Positions 30,308-39,010 are shown, counted from the first letter of the stretch. The stretch: DNA of 64,000 nt from Phyllobacterium sophorae (GCF_003010965.1 NZ_PGGM01000016.1:1-64000); one strand, 5' to 3'. Notes: generated by a model not told the origin, from the sequence alone. Translations and numbers: made by a program.

Positions 30308-30463
30308 ATGACACGTATTGCGATGCTTTTGGCAGCCTTGTTGATGATTTTGCCCGGCTGCACTTCGTCCGGCAACGTTAGCCCACTGGTATTCTGTGAT
30401 CGGCCAAGCGACTTTGGTGCCAAGGTGTTCACCAATTGCACCTACCGCGTGAACGACTACTGA
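30308..30463 (+). CDS. Small putative lipoprotein, tandem copy 2 (51 aa)
   Basis: The second copy is also exactly 51 residues, starting at ATG 30308 after GAAAGGG (8 bases away). The lipobox is ILPGC with C18, followed by SSGNVSPLVFCD at residues 20-31, and later cysteine C44 in TNCTYRVN. The two genes are 41 bases apart. In the 12-residue core, ten codons differ from copy 1, all at silent third positions, which argues for protein-level selection after an old duplication. The function is unknown. It lies 42 bases before the convergent tRNA-Leu. Confidence 0.75.
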   Translation: MTRIAMLLAALLMILPGCTSSGNVSPLVFCDRPSDFGAKVFTNCTYRVNDY

Positions 30464-30505
30464 ATTTCCGCGAGCAACCAGAAATCGGGCTTTTGCCCTG
30501 CTAGT

Positions 30506-30590
30506 GGTGCCCCCTGCCGGAATCGAACCAGCACTCCTTTCGGAACCTGATTTTGAGTCAGGCGCGTCTACCAATTCCGCCAAGGGGGCC
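30506..30590 (-). tRNA. tRNA-Leu (anticodon CAA)
   Basis: On the minus strand the sequence folds as a class II tRNA: acceptor stem GCCCCCT with AGGGGGC, anticodon stem CCTGA/TCAGG around loop CTCAAAA (anticodon CAA), a variable arm and a T arm with GGTTCGATTCC. The terminal CCA is encoded (30506-30508). A small GGGC-AAAA-GCCC hairpin followed by GATTTC at 30488-30499 may be its terminator. Confidence 0.97.
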
Positions 30591-30860
30591 GCCAGACAGG
30601 CGTCGATCTGGGCGAACCAAATCCGTGAAAGCCAAATACATGCAGAGGCGGCCTTCGGTCAACACCAATAAGACGTTTTCTCGATGATAACGCACTCGTG
30701 TGTTGCTGCACTGGCAGCGGACCACTAAAGGCGACACGCGGGATCGGGCAAAAGTGCAACGCCGGGCCGCTAAATTTGAGCGAAACGATTCCATTCGGGC
30801 GAAGTTTGCTCTAAAGATCACCGGCCTTTTCCAAACAACTCCCCCGACAGGAACCCACTT

Positions 30861-31451
30861 ATGCTGCGCAGACTTTACGATTGGACGATGTCTCTTGCCG
30901 CGCGCAAATCGGCGGAAGTCTGGCTCGCAATCATCGCCTTCGTCGAAAGTTCGGTGTTTCTCGTCCCGGCCGATGTGCTTTACCTTCCTATGGCGCTGGC
31001 ACGGCCCGATCGCGCCTATCGCTATGCACTCGTGGCAACCCTCGCGTCGGTCCTCGGTGGCATAGCCGGCTGGCTTCTCGGCTATTACGCCTATGAGACA
31101 TTGGCAAAACCCATTCTTGAAATGTACGGCAAGCTGGACGCTTTCGAGCAGTTGCGCGGTTCTACCAGCGCCGATGCGATCCTCCTTCTGCTGGTTACAT
31201 CGGGGCTTGCCCATCTGCCGCCCATCAAGGTCGTGACCATCCTTTCCGGAGCCGCCGCGATCAATATCTGGCTGTTCATCGCCTCGGCGATCATCGCGCG
31301 CGGCGCACGCTTCTTTTTCCTCGCCTGGCTGCTGCGCCGCTATGGCGAACCAATTCGTCACTTCATCGAGAAGCGGCTGGGCCTGATCGCAAGCGCGGCC
31401 GCAGCCGTCCTAATTTTGCTCTATGCCTTGTTCCATTATTATCACCTGTGA
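30861..31451 (+). CDS. YqaA family membrane protein (DedA/SNARE-associated type)
   Basis: The 196-residue protein has four to five hydrophobic segments and the FVESSVFLVPADVLYLPMAL block near 26-45, typical of YqaA-like relatives of the DedA membrane proteins. DedA proteins are linked to lipid flipping and membrane homeostasis, but YqaA itself is uncharacterised. The ATG follows AGGAA. Its stop overlaps the start of the dsbB-like gene by 4 bases (GTGA). Confidence 0.88.
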   Translation: MLRRLYDWTMSLAARKSAEVWLAIIAFVESSVFLVPADVLYLPMALARPDRAYRYALVATLASVLGGIAGWLLGYYAYETLAKPILEMYGKLDAFEQLRGSTSADAILLLLVTSGLAHLPPIKVVTILSGAAAINIWLFIASAIIARGARFFFLAWLLRRYGEPIRHFIEKRLGLIASAAAAVLILLYALFHYYHL

Positions 31452-31987
31452 TTCAGATCATGAATGAGGACGTCAAATACATCATGGCTACCACCAGTAC
31501 CTCCGCCCACCTCAAGACCGCCATCTTCCTCTTGCTGGCCATGATCGTCACAGTCGGATCTGCACTCGGTTTTCAATATATCGGCGGCTATCTTCCCTGC
31601 AAATTGTGCCTGGAACAGCGCTATCCCTACTATGCCGGAATCCCGCTGATGGCGCTCGCGGTGGCTTCGTCAAGCTTGAAATGGCCTGCCGGTCTCACAC
31701 GTCTTCTGCTGGCACTCGGCGGAATCCTGATGCTCATCGGACTGGGACTGGCGATTTTCCACGCTGGCGTGGAGTGGAAGTTCTGGGCCGGCCCGACGGA
31801 TTGTACTGCGGTTTCCATGTCGATCACGACAGACGCAGGCAATCTGCTCAATGACATGAATGCCGTTCATCCGCCCGCATGCGATACCGCGGCGCTGCGT
31901 GTGCTCGGCCTTTCCTTTGCCGGCTGGAACGCAATCGCGAGCCTTGTTCTGATGACAGTCGCTTTCCGGGGGGCTAGAAAAGCCTAG
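31448..31987 (+). CDS. Disulfide bond formation protein B family
   Basis: The 179-residue inner-membrane protein has four transmembrane helices and the DsbB cysteine pairs: CKLC in the first periplasmic loop (YLPCKLCLEQRYPYY, about 50-64) and a second pair in the large loop (DCTAVSM through PPACD). It should re-oxidise DsbA with quinone. The start is uncertain: GTG 31448 overlaps the upstream stop, and ATG codons at 31460 and 31484 are alternatives, the last with GAGGA 13 bases upstream. No dsbA is visible nearby. Confidence 0.88.
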   Translation: MIQIMNEDVKYIMATTSTSAHLKTAIFLLLAMIVTVGSALGFQYIGGYLPCKLCLEQRYPYYAGIPLMALAVASSSLKWPAGLTRLLLALGGILMLIGLGLAIFHAGVEWKFWAGPTDCTAVSMSITTDAGNLLNDMNAVHPPACDTAALRVLGLSFAGWNAIASLVLMTVAFRGARKA

Positions 31988-32018
31988 ATACGCTTTCTTG
32001 AATCTCAAGAGCGTAGTT

Positions 32019-32158
32019 GAGACCTTCTGACAATTCAGCCCGGTGAGTCAGCTGGTGCGGTTTTCGAGAACCGGAGCGCAGCGTACGTATAGTACGTGAG
32101 CACCGGAAGCACAGAAAATCGCATCAGATGGCCACCGGGGTGGATTGGCTGAAGTCTC
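32019..32158. repeat. RIME-like palindromic intergenic repeat, copy 1
   Basis: About 140 bases form one long imperfect palindrome: outer arms from GAGAC (32019) to GTCTC (32154-32158), well-paired arms near 32049-32065 and 32114-32130, and a central GTAC-rich hairpin. The 69-base core (32059-32127) matches copy 2 at 57928-57996 with 8 mismatches (about 88%). Motif and layout resemble the Rhizobium-specific intergenic mosaic elements (RIME1) as I remember them. It lies between the convergent dsbB-like and HNH genes and touches the HNH stop, so it may also end transcripts on both strands. Confidence 0.8.
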
Positions 32159-32739
32159 TAAGGTTCCAGCTCGACATCCCAGTAGAGATAATCCATCCAG
32201 CTTTCGTGCAGGTGGTTTGGGGGAAACAGGCGGCCATTATTGTGCAGGTCGTGCACCGTCGGCTGATAAGGCTTTTGCCGCGGCCACATCTTCGCCCGGT
32301 TGGGCATCAAGCCGCCCTTGCGAAGATTGCAGGGCGAACAGGCGGCCACGACATTCTCCCAGATCGTCTCTCCGCCGGCACAACGCGGAATAACGTGATC
32401 GAATGTGAGGTCTTCCTCGGAGCCGCAGTACTGGCACTCGAACCGGTCGCGCAGGAAAACATTGAACCGGGTAAAAGCGGGGTTTCGCGATGGCTTGATG
32501 TAGGTCTTGAGTGAAACCACGCTGGGCAGCCGCATGGCGAAGGAGGGCGAAGACACCTCGTGCTCATATTCCGCGACGATGTTCACACGGTCGAGAAAAA
32601 CCGCCTTGATCGCGTCCTGCCAGGACCAGAGCGACAAGGGGTAATAACTGAGCGGACGATAGTCCGCATTGAGCACCAAAGCCGGTAACCCGTCCGGCGA
32701 GACGGCTATTGTCAAGGAATCAACTCCCAATCCAACCAT
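32158..32739 (-). CDS. HNH endonuclease family protein
   Basis: The 193-residue protein has a C-terminal HNH domain (about 95-150) with a zinc-finger CxxC pair (CQYC and CSPC) around LTFDHVIPRCAGGETIWENVV, the His-Asn-His catalytic core. The N-terminal LVLNADYRPLSYYPLSLWSW block is typical of a housekeeping HNH family common in alphaproteobacteria. The biological target is unknown. It stands alone, with no restriction-modification partner or phage gene nearby. Confidence 0.9.
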   Translation of the reverse strand: MVGLGVDSLTIAVSPDGLPALVLNADYRPLSYYPLSLWSWQDAIKAVFLDRVNIVAEYEHEVSSPSFAMRLPSVVSLKTYIKPSRNPAFTRFNVFLRDRFECQYCGSEEDLTFDHVIPRCAGGETIWENVVAACSPCNLRKGGLMPNRAKMWPRQKPYQPTVHDLHNNGRLFPPNHLHESWMDYLYWDVELEP

Positions 32740-32824
32740 CAGGCCCCATTATTGTAAGCTGGACGTGACAGGAATGTGAAGCGAATTGCTGTGATTGTTG
32801 AGGAAAAACCCCGTTATTTCAACT

Positions 32825-33469
32825 TCATGCGATTGGTGTGCCATCGCGGCCACGGGTTGCGGCGTAGTAAGCCCAGAAAAGTCGGGCTGCAACACCGCGC
32901 CAGGGCGACCAGCGCTCGGCAAAAAGCCGCAGCGCTTTTGAGTCCGGCCGGACTGATTCGCAGTAGGCATGGGCATAGGCATGCTGGAGCGCGACATCGC
33001 CCGACGGGAAGACATCCGCATGTCCGGCCGAGAACAGGAGATAGACTTCCGCCGTCCATGGGCCAATGCCCTTCACGCTTGTCATCACCTGCATGGCCTC
33101 ATCGATCGGCCGGTCGCACAGGTCGAAAAGATCGAGCTCGCCGGCAATGATCGCCTCGCTGATGCGGGCAAGCGTCGCCTGCTTGGCACGCGACAGACCG
33201 GCGAGCCGCCACGCCTCCTCACCGCCCGCCAGATAGTTTTCCGGGGTGAGCGGATCGTTAAGCCGGACGAGGCGGTCCCAAATCGAAGCAGCGCTCGCCT
33301 TGGAGACCTGCTGCGATACAATCACCGAAGCAAGACTTTCAAAACCCGGCTCGGAACGGCGTAACGGCAACGGCCCTGCCCGCTCAGCGATGACCCCAAG
33401 CTCCGGATGGGTTTGCAGCAAGACTTCCAGGCCTTCGGCGATATCGTCGAGTGTATCTATCCTGCGCAT
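32825..33469 (-). CDS. DNA-3-methyladenine glycosylase II (AlkA-like, HhH-GPD)
   Basis: The 214-residue base-excision enzyme has the HhH-GPD fold: VIVSQQVSKASAASIWDRLV (about 49-68), the hairpin GIGPWTAEVYLLFSAG (about 134-149) and the catalytic aspartate in PSGDVALQ. It should remove alkylated bases from DNA. It lacks the N-terminal AlkA domain and the Ada regulatory module. It is divergent from gluQ with an 85-base gap. Confidence 0.92.
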   Translation of the reverse strand: MRRIDTLDDIAEGLEVLLQTHPELGVIAERAGPLPLRRSEPGFESLASVIVSQQVSKASAASIWDRLVRLNDPLTPENYLAGGEEAWRLAGLSRAKQATLARISEAIIAGELDLFDLCDRPIDEAMQVMTSVKGIGPWTAEVYLLFSAGHADVFPSGDVALQHAYAHAYCESVRPDSKALRLFAERWSPWRGVAARLFWAYYAATRGRDGTPIA

Positions 33470-33554
33470 ATGTCTTCAACCGTTCGCTTTGCATCGTTTC
33501 GCAAACACCGTATCAATTGCTGCGATACCCACGCAAGAACGCCACTCATCACTC

Positions 33555-34418
33555 ATGACAGTTCCGGTATTCCGATTTGCTCCAAGTCCCAATGGCCATC
33601 TGCACCTTGGCCATGCCTATTCGGCTTTGCTGAACCAGCAAATGGCACGCAATACGGGCGGAAGGTTGCTCCTGCGCATGGAAGACATCGACCGCGAGCG
33701 CTGCACGCCAGATTTGGAACGGGCCATGCTTGAGGACCTGCGGTGGATAGGACTCGACTGGGAAACACCCATTCGCCGCCAGTCCGAGCACTTTGCCGTC
33801 TACCACAAAGCATTGAGCAAGCTGATCGGCATGGAACTTGTCTATCCGGCATTCCTTAGCCGCAGTGATATCAAGCGGGCAATTGAAGCGATGCCCGGAG
33901 ACAGGGATCACTGGCCGCGTGATCCCGATGGGGCGCTTCACTACCCGCCAAACGACCGGATGCTTTCAAAAAGCGAGCGCGACCGGCGAATCGGCGAAGG
34001 ACAACCTTTCTCCTGGCGCTTGAATATGCAGCGCGCGCTTGAACATGTTGGCGAGAAACTCTCGTGGAGCGAAACCGCACCTGACAGACATCTGGTCGAG
34101 GCGCGGCCGCAGGATTGGGGCGACGTCATCATCGCGCGCAAGGACATGCCGACGAGCTATCACTTGTCCGTCGTCATCGACGATGCCCTGCAGGGCATCA
34201 CCCATGTCGTCCGCGGCACGGACCTCTTTCACGCCACCAGCGTACATCGTCTCCTGCAGCGGCTGTTCGATATCGATCCTCCTGTCTACCACCATCACGC
34301 GCTGGTGCTCGACCGCGACGGCCAGAAACTCTCGAAAAGCCGCAAGGATACGGCCCTGCGCGAATTGCGCGAACAGGGTAAGACGCCCCAGGAGATACGT
34401 GGTTTGGTTGGGTTGTGA
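33555..34418 (+). CDS. gluQ: Glutamyl-Q tRNA(Asp) synthetase
   Basis: The 287-residue enzyme matches GluQ-RS, a truncated glutamyl-tRNA synthetase that attaches glutamate to queuosine-34 of tRNA(Asp). The HIGH-like HLGH is at 17-20 and KLSKS at 258-262; there is no anticodon-binding domain, as expected. The usual zinc-binding CFC after LVYP is replaced by A99-F100-L101, and the later zinc ligand region reads ALHYPPND, so the zinc site appears lost. The ATG at 33555 begins the family N-terminus; the longer open frame upstream overlaps the glycosylase gene. Confidence 0.92.
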   Translation: MTVPVFRFAPSPNGHLHLGHAYSALLNQQMARNTGGRLLLRMEDIDRERCTPDLERAMLEDLRWIGLDWETPIRRQSEHFAVYHKALSKLIGMELVYPAFLSRSDIKRAIEAMPGDRDHWPRDPDGALHYPPNDRMLSKSERDRRIGEGQPFSWRLNMQRALEHVGEKLSWSETAPDRHLVEARPQDWGDVIIARKDMPTSYHLSVVIDDALQGITHVVRGTDLFHATSVHRLLQRLFDIDPPVYHHHALVLDRDGQKLSKSRKDTALRELREQGKTPQEIRGLVGL

Positions 34419-34537
34419 GTTCAAACGCAACAATTATCGTGCGTGGTGCGCCGCCTGGCCTTCAAACGACGTCTGGTTGTTGTGACCAATTCGGTATACA
34501 TGATCTCGACAAATCATTCCTGCCCGGTTCCCCACTC

Positions 34538-35422
34538 ATGTCTGTCCGCTATTTCCCCGCCTTGTTCGTCATCCTCTGGGCCACCGGCTTCATTGGCGCG
34601 CGTTATGCCATGCCTTATATGGAGCCGTTCCTGTTCCTGACGGCGCGGTTTGTCATTGCTGGCGCTATCCTCGGCATCTGGGTAGTCCTGGCCGGCAGCC
34701 ACTGGCCGAACAAGCGCGGCGCCATGCATGCGATCGTCGCCGGTTGCCTCATACACGGCGTCTATCTGGGCGCAGTCTTCTGGGCCATCCACAATGGACT
34801 GCCGGCGGGTATGTCCGCTCTCGTTGTCGGGTTGCAGCCATTGATCACGGCGTTGATTGCCGGCCTGGCTCTTGGCGAGACAATTCAGCCGCGTCATTGG
34901 GCCGGACTGGCCGTCGGGTTCAGCGGCGTCGCCATGGTCCTTTGGCCAAAGCTGTCGATTTCCGCTGACGGCATCACACCCGCGACCGTCACGGCATCGA
35001 TCGTGTCCGTGCTTGCCATCAGCGCTGGCACGGTCTGGCAGAAACGCTTTGTCGGTGCGATCGACCTGAAGGCGGGGACGGCACTGCAATATCTCGGTGC
35101 CGCGGTACTCACCGGCATATTCTCGCTGCTGTTCGAGACGCACATCATCATCTGGTCAGGCCCATTGGTATTTGCCATGTTCTGGCTGGTGTTCGTCCTT
35201 TCCATCGGTGCAGTGCTGCTCCTGATGATTCTCATCAATCAGGGCGCAGTGTCTAAGGTCGCGTCGCTGTTTTACCTGGTACCGGGTGTCACCGCCCTGA
35301 TGGCCTACGCGCTTTTCGGTGAAACGCTGACATTGTTCCAACTGGTTGGGATGTTTATCGCGACGCTTGGGGTCGCCCTGTCGACCGGTCAAAGACGTTC
35401 GGCCGCCTTGCCTTCCCAATAG
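34538..35422 (+). CDS. DMT superfamily (EamA) transporter
   Basis: A 294-residue protein with about ten transmembrane segments in two EamA repeats, opening with the family-typical YFPALFVILWATGFIGAR. It is probably an exporter of small metabolites; the substrate is unknown. The ATG at 34538 is chosen because it starts the first membrane helix. Its 3' end overlaps the end of the convergent BrkB-like gene by 34 bases. It is a second, distant DMT gene in the window besides that at 16006-16902. Confidence 0.88.
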   Translation: MSVRYFPALFVILWATGFIGARYAMPYMEPFLFLTARFVIAGAILGIWVVLAGSHWPNKRGAMHAIVAGCLIHGVYLGAVFWAIHNGLPAGMSALVVGLQPLITALIAGLALGETIQPRHWAGLAVGFSGVAMVLWPKLSISADGITPATVTASIVSVLAISAGTVWQKRFVGAIDLKAGTALQYLGAAVLTGIFSLLFETHIIIWSGPLVFAMFWLVFVLSIGAVLLLMILINQGAVSKVASLFYLVPGVTALMAYALFGETLTLFQLVGMFIATLGVALSTGQRRSAALPSQ

Positions 35423-36246
35423 CGGATGATTGCAGCATTGATCTCGGCGCCGATGATGAAAATTGCCGCGATGATATAGAGAAAAACGATCGCTGCCATG
35501 ATCGAGGCAAGACCCGCATAGGTCGACACGTAAGTGGCGAACGTTTCAAGATAGTTGGCAAAGATCGTGGCACCCGCGGTCCAGGCGATGAGCGTCAGCA
35601 AAATACCCGGAAGGATATCGATCAGCCTGCGGCGCCCCGCCGGCAGCCACAAATGCACAACCAGAAGTCCGACGACAAGCACAGTCGTCGCGATGACATA
35701 GCGCCAAAAGCCGATCGTCCCGGACACGAGCGCAATCTCAGGGATCCATTTTTCGGCAATGCGGACGGCAAGCGGCGCCAGGACCAGCAGAAAGCTGATT
35801 GCCATGATGCCGACTGTCGCGACGATGACATAACCCAGACTTTGCAGGCGGCAATAGATGATCGAACGTGTATCGATCACCCGGTAGGCCCGGTTGAGGG
35901 CGACGCGCAGTGCTTCGATGCCATTGGAGGCGAAGTAAGCCGCTGCGATCACGCTGATCGTCAACAGGCCGCTGCGCTGCACGTTGAGGACATTGCGTAC
36001 TTCCCGCGCAATCGGCGTTGCGATAACGTCGGGCCAGGTATCGAAGATCACATGGACGGCCGTATCCGTGAAAGCGCTCGCACCGAGAAAACTGGCAAGC
36101 GCGGTTGCGAAGATCAGGAACGGGAACAGTGCCATGATGCCGGAAAGTGCGACGTGGCTGGCCAGCGCCCAACCATCATCCGTAAGGAAATGCCCCAGCG
36201 CGTCGGCGATCACACGCCGGAGAAAACCATATAATTTACGCATCAA
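35389..36246 (-). CDS. YihY/BrkB family inner-membrane protein
   Basis: The 285-residue protein has six hydrophobic segments and the family's early DDGWALASHVALSGIMALFP block (about 23-42), with IPEIALVSGTIGFWRYV in the middle. The family was once called ribonuclease BN by mistake; its true role is unknown, with proposed links to serum resistance and anionic-lipid transport. It overlaps the DMT gene's end by 34 bases. Confidence 0.9.
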   Translation of the reverse strand: MMRKLYGFLRRVIADALGHFLTDDGWALASHVALSGIMALFPFLIFATALASFLGASAFTDTAVHVIFDTWPDVIATPIAREVRNVLNVQRSGLLTISVIAAAYFASNGIEALRVALNRAYRVIDTRSIIYCRLQSLGYVIVATVGIMAISFLLVLAPLAVRIAEKWIPEIALVSGTIGFWRYVIATTVLVVGLLVVHLWLPAGRRRLIDILPGILLTLIAWTAGATIFANYLETFATYVSTYAGLASIMAAIVFLYIIAAIFIIGAEINAAIIRYWEGKAAERL

Positions 36247-36343
36247 TGATGTTTTGCCCCCTTGATCCGTGAGATTGCAAGGCGTTGGCGAATATGTGAA
36301 GTCTTTTCTTACTCAATCGATTGATTTGAAACATGCGGTAAAC

Positions 36344-37177
36344 ATGGCCCGTTCCAGAACGATTTTGATCACAGGATGTTCCAGCGGGATAGGTGCCCAC
36401 TGTGCGCGGGTGTTGAAAACCGATGGATGGACCGTCTTCGCCACAGCGCGGCAGGCATCGGATATCGATGCGTTGAAAGCGGATGGTCTGTCCGCCCACT
36501 ATCTCGACTATCGCGAACCGGATTCCATTGCCGCGCTCGTGAACACCGTACTGGACGAAACCGGCGGGAGGCTCGATGCACTTTTCAACAATGGCGCCTA
36601 TGCCCTGCCCGGCGCGGTAGAGGATTTGCCTATCGCCGGCCTGCGCGAACAGTTCGACGCCAATTTCTTCGGTTGGCATGAACTGACGCAGCACCTTGTT
36701 CCCGTCATGCGCAAGCAGGGGTACGGCAGGATCGTTCACTGCTCATCGATCCTTGGCCTCGTGCCGATGAAATGGCGCGGTGCCTATGTCGCATCCAAGT
36801 TCGCGCTGGAAGGCTTGATGCTGGTGCAGCGCATGGAGCTGGAAGGATCTGGCATACACGTGTCGATGATCGAGCCTGGGCCTATCGCGACGCAATTCAC
36901 CTACAACGCACTCAAGCAGTTCGAAAGCCACATCGACGTGGAAAACTCCGCGCACCGCGACGACTATAGCCGATTGATCGCACGATTATCGGGTGGGGGG
37001 ACAAAGTCGAAATTCAAACTCGGTCCAGATGCGGTCTATGCGGTGCTCAAGGACGCATTGGAAAATCCTCGTCCGCGGCCCCATTATCTGGTAACGCGTC
37101 CGGCAAAATTTACAGTCTTTGCCCGCAGATTTCTGTCAAAACGTGCGCTATACCGCATGCTTGCGAGCCAATCATGA
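36344..37177 (+). CDS. SDR family oxidoreductase
   Basis: The 277-residue short-chain dehydrogenase has the NAD(P) loop TGCSSGIGAHCARVL (about 9-23), an NNGAYALPG segment in place of the usual NNAG, and the catalytic Ser and YxxxK (GAYVASKFALEG). Members with a short catalytic domain of this kind are often annotated as NAD(P)-dependent oxidoreductases of unknown substrate. The ATG at 36344 starts just before the nucleotide-binding strand; the open frame extends 25 codons upstream without support. Confidence 0.88.
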   Translation: MARSRTILITGCSSGIGAHCARVLKTDGWTVFATARQASDIDALKADGLSAHYLDYREPDSIAALVNTVLDETGGRLDALFNNGAYALPGAVEDLPIAGLREQFDANFFGWHELTQHLVPVMRKQGYGRIVHCSSILGLVPMKWRGAYVASKFALEGLMLVQRMELEGSGIHVSMIEPGPIATQFTYNALKQFESHIDVENSAHRDDYSRLIARLSGGGTKSKFKLGPDAVYAVLKDALENPRPRPHYLVTRPAKFTVFARRFLSKRALYRMLASQS

Positions 37178-37220
37178 TAGGATCAGTCAGCAACGGCGGC
37201 TGATCTGAAAGGAAATACCC

Positions 37221-37418
37221 ATGGATATCATCTTCAAGTTTCTGGCGGTCGTCGCCATTGCCGCAGTCACGATTGTCCTTCTCATTGGCCTGCGCAACAT
37301 GATGAAGGGCGGCGATGCCAACTTCTCCAACAAGATGATGCAATTGCGCATCTTCCTGCAGCTTATCGCCATCATACTTATCGTCGGCGCTATCTATTTC
37401 CACCGCTCGGCGGGCTAG
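37221..37418 (+). CDS. Twin transmembrane protein, HIG1-like
   Basis: A 65-residue protein made of two transmembrane helices (about 6-27 and 43-61) joined by RNMMKGGDANFSNKMMQLR. The layout and the loop with the MMQLR motif match the HIG1/hypoxia-induced type found in alphaproteobacteria and as cytochrome-oxidase assembly factors in mitochondria. A respiratory-complex role is inferred from the family. It lies 19 bases before the cobalamin adenosyltransferase gene with which it is probably co-transcribed. A GAAAGGAAA ribosome site precedes it. Confidence 0.85.
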   Translation: MDIIFKFLAVVAIAAVTIVLLIGLRNMMKGGDANFSNKMMQLRIFLQLIAIILIVGAIYFHRSAG

Positions 37419-37437
37419 TCCCGAGGATAGAACCCCC

Positions 37438-38019
37438 ATGGTCAAGCTGAACAAGATCTACACCCGCACAGGCGATGACGGCACCACCGGCCTCGGCAAC
37501 GGCGAACGGCGCCTCAAGCATGATCTCCGCGTGGAAGCCTATGGCACTGTGGACGAAGCCAACTCCTGCATCGGCCTCGCCCGGCTGCATACGGAAAAAG
37601 CCTTTCCGGAACTCGATGCCATGCTCATGCGCATCCAGAACGATCTCTTCGATCTCGGGGCTGATCTCGCAACCCCGGACACGGGCCAGACGCTGCCTTA
37701 CGAGCCGCTGCGGATCATCGACAGCCAGGTTTCGCGGCTTGAGGCCGACATTGACCAATTGAACGCAAACCTCGCGCCCTTGCGCTCCTTCGTCCTCCCA
37801 GGAGGTTCCCCCGCCTCCGCCGCGCTGCACCTTGCCCGCACCGTCGCCCGCCGTGCCGAACGGTATATGGTGGAACTCGCGCAAAAGCCGCACGAGGCGG
37901 TCACCCCCGCCGCACTGAAATACATCAACCGTGTCTCGGATTTTCTCTTTGTCGCCGCCCGCGTGGTCAATGACAATGGCTCGAGGGACGTGTTATGGGT
38001 GCCGGGTCACAATCGCTGA
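37438..38019 (+). CDS. Cob(I)yrinic acid a,c-diamide adenosyltransferase, PduO type
   Basis: The 193-residue trimeric enzyme transfers adenosyl from ATP to cob(I)alamin, making adenosylcobalamin. The N-terminal ATP loop TRTGDDGTTGLG (about 8-19) and the central YGTVDEANSCIGL and FVLPGGSPASAALHLARTV segments are diagnostic of PduO. It follows the HIG1-like gene by 19 bases and is followed 36 bases later by a rhomboid gene. No other cobalamin genes are in the window. Confidence 0.93.
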   Translation: MVKLNKIYTRTGDDGTTGLGNGERRLKHDLRVEAYGTVDEANSCIGLARLHTEKAFPELDAMLMRIQNDLFDLGADLATPDTGQTLPYEPLRIIDSQVSRLEADIDQLNANLAPLRSFVLPGGSPASAALHLARTVARRAERYMVELAQKPHEAVTPAALKYINRVSDFLFVAARVVNDNGSRDVLWVPGHNR

Positions 38020-38055
38020 GACGCAAAAACCCGCAGAGGCAGGAACCCGGCGCCG

Positions 38056-38817
38056 ATGTTCATTCCATTGCATGACGCCAACAGCCTCAAATACATCAAG
38101 CTGCAATATGTCACGCTGTCGCTGATTGCGATCAATGTGCTTGTCTTCCTGCTGATGAGCGTCTCGGGTGATTACGCGCAAGCCGCCGCCGTCGGCCTCG
38201 GCTATATACCTGCGGTCATCCACGATCTGGCGATTTTACCCGCAAGCTATTATTTCGTGCCGCGGGATTTCACCTATGTCACCTACGCGTTTCTTCATGC
38301 CGACATCTTCCACCTCGGCGGTAACATGCTGTTCCTCTGGGTTTTCGGCGACAATATCGAAGATGCGCTTGGGCACATCAAGTTCCTGATCTTCTACCTT
38401 CTCTGCGCTGCCGCCGGAGCATTCCTGCACGGGGTGATCCTGCCTGATTCCGAGGCGCCGCTGATCGGTGCATCGGGTGCCATTGCGGGCATCGTTTCTG
38501 CCTATCTGCTGCTGCACCCGCGTGTGAAAGTATGGGTGCTCGCCTTTGGACGCATACCCTTGCGTATCCCGGCCATCTATCCGCTCATCCTGTGGGTGGC
38601 GACGCAGTTCCTGATGCTCGTTTGGGGTGGCGGGGAGCAGGTCTCCTGGCCTGCCCATGTTGGCGGCATCATCGCCGGTGCCTTGCTCATCGTCATCCTC
38701 AAGCGACGAAGCGTGCCGCTGTTTGACCGGGCCATCGTCTCGCCGCGCGCCGTGGTGACCGACAAACCTACCGAACCGGCACCCTCTCAAACAGAACCGA
38801 TCAAGTGGGGACGATAG
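38056..38817 (+). CDS. Rhomboid family intramembrane serine protease
   Basis: The 253-residue protein has six to seven transmembrane helices. The catalytic dyad is intact: S140 in IGASGAIAG and H201 in WPAHVGG, with FHLGGNMLFLWVFGDNIED at about 90-108 forming the conserved loop and first oxyanion region. It should cleave membrane-protein substrates within the bilayer; the substrate is unknown. Confidence 0.92.
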   Translation: MFIPLHDANSLKYIKLQYVTLSLIAINVLVFLLMSVSGDYAQAAAVGLGYIPAVIHDLAILPASYYFVPRDFTYVTYAFLHADIFHLGGNMLFLWVFGDNIEDALGHIKFLIFYLLCAAAGAFLHGVILPDSEAPLIGASGAIAGIVSAYLLLHPRVKVWVLAFGRIPLRIPAIYPLILWVATQFLMLVWGGGEQVSWPAHVGGIIAGALLIVILKRRSVPLFDRAIVSPRAVVTDKPTEPAPSQTEPIKWGR

Positions 38818-39010
38818 CCCCCGGCCATTCAATCGGTTGAAGTTCCATATGAGACGCGACGGTGATTGACCTTTACGTCACTCATAATTACGGTCCCGCG
38901 CAACATAGAGCCAGAGTGTCGTTTTTTTCACCTCAATGTCGGCATCCGGCAAGCGGGTGTGTTATCGAGGCGGTTAAATCTGCCTTTCGTTTTTATAAGA
39001 GGGAGTCCCC

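Noticed and set aside
30506-30590. Integration site of a mobile island at tRNA-Leu
   Set aside because: There is no integrase, no repeated tRNA 3' end nearby, and the flanking genes are ordinary. The two small lipoproteins alone do not make an island.
32158-32739. HNH gene as part of a phage-defence or restriction system
   Set aside because: There is no methylase, helicase or sensor partner, and the protein has the features of the common housekeeping HNH family.
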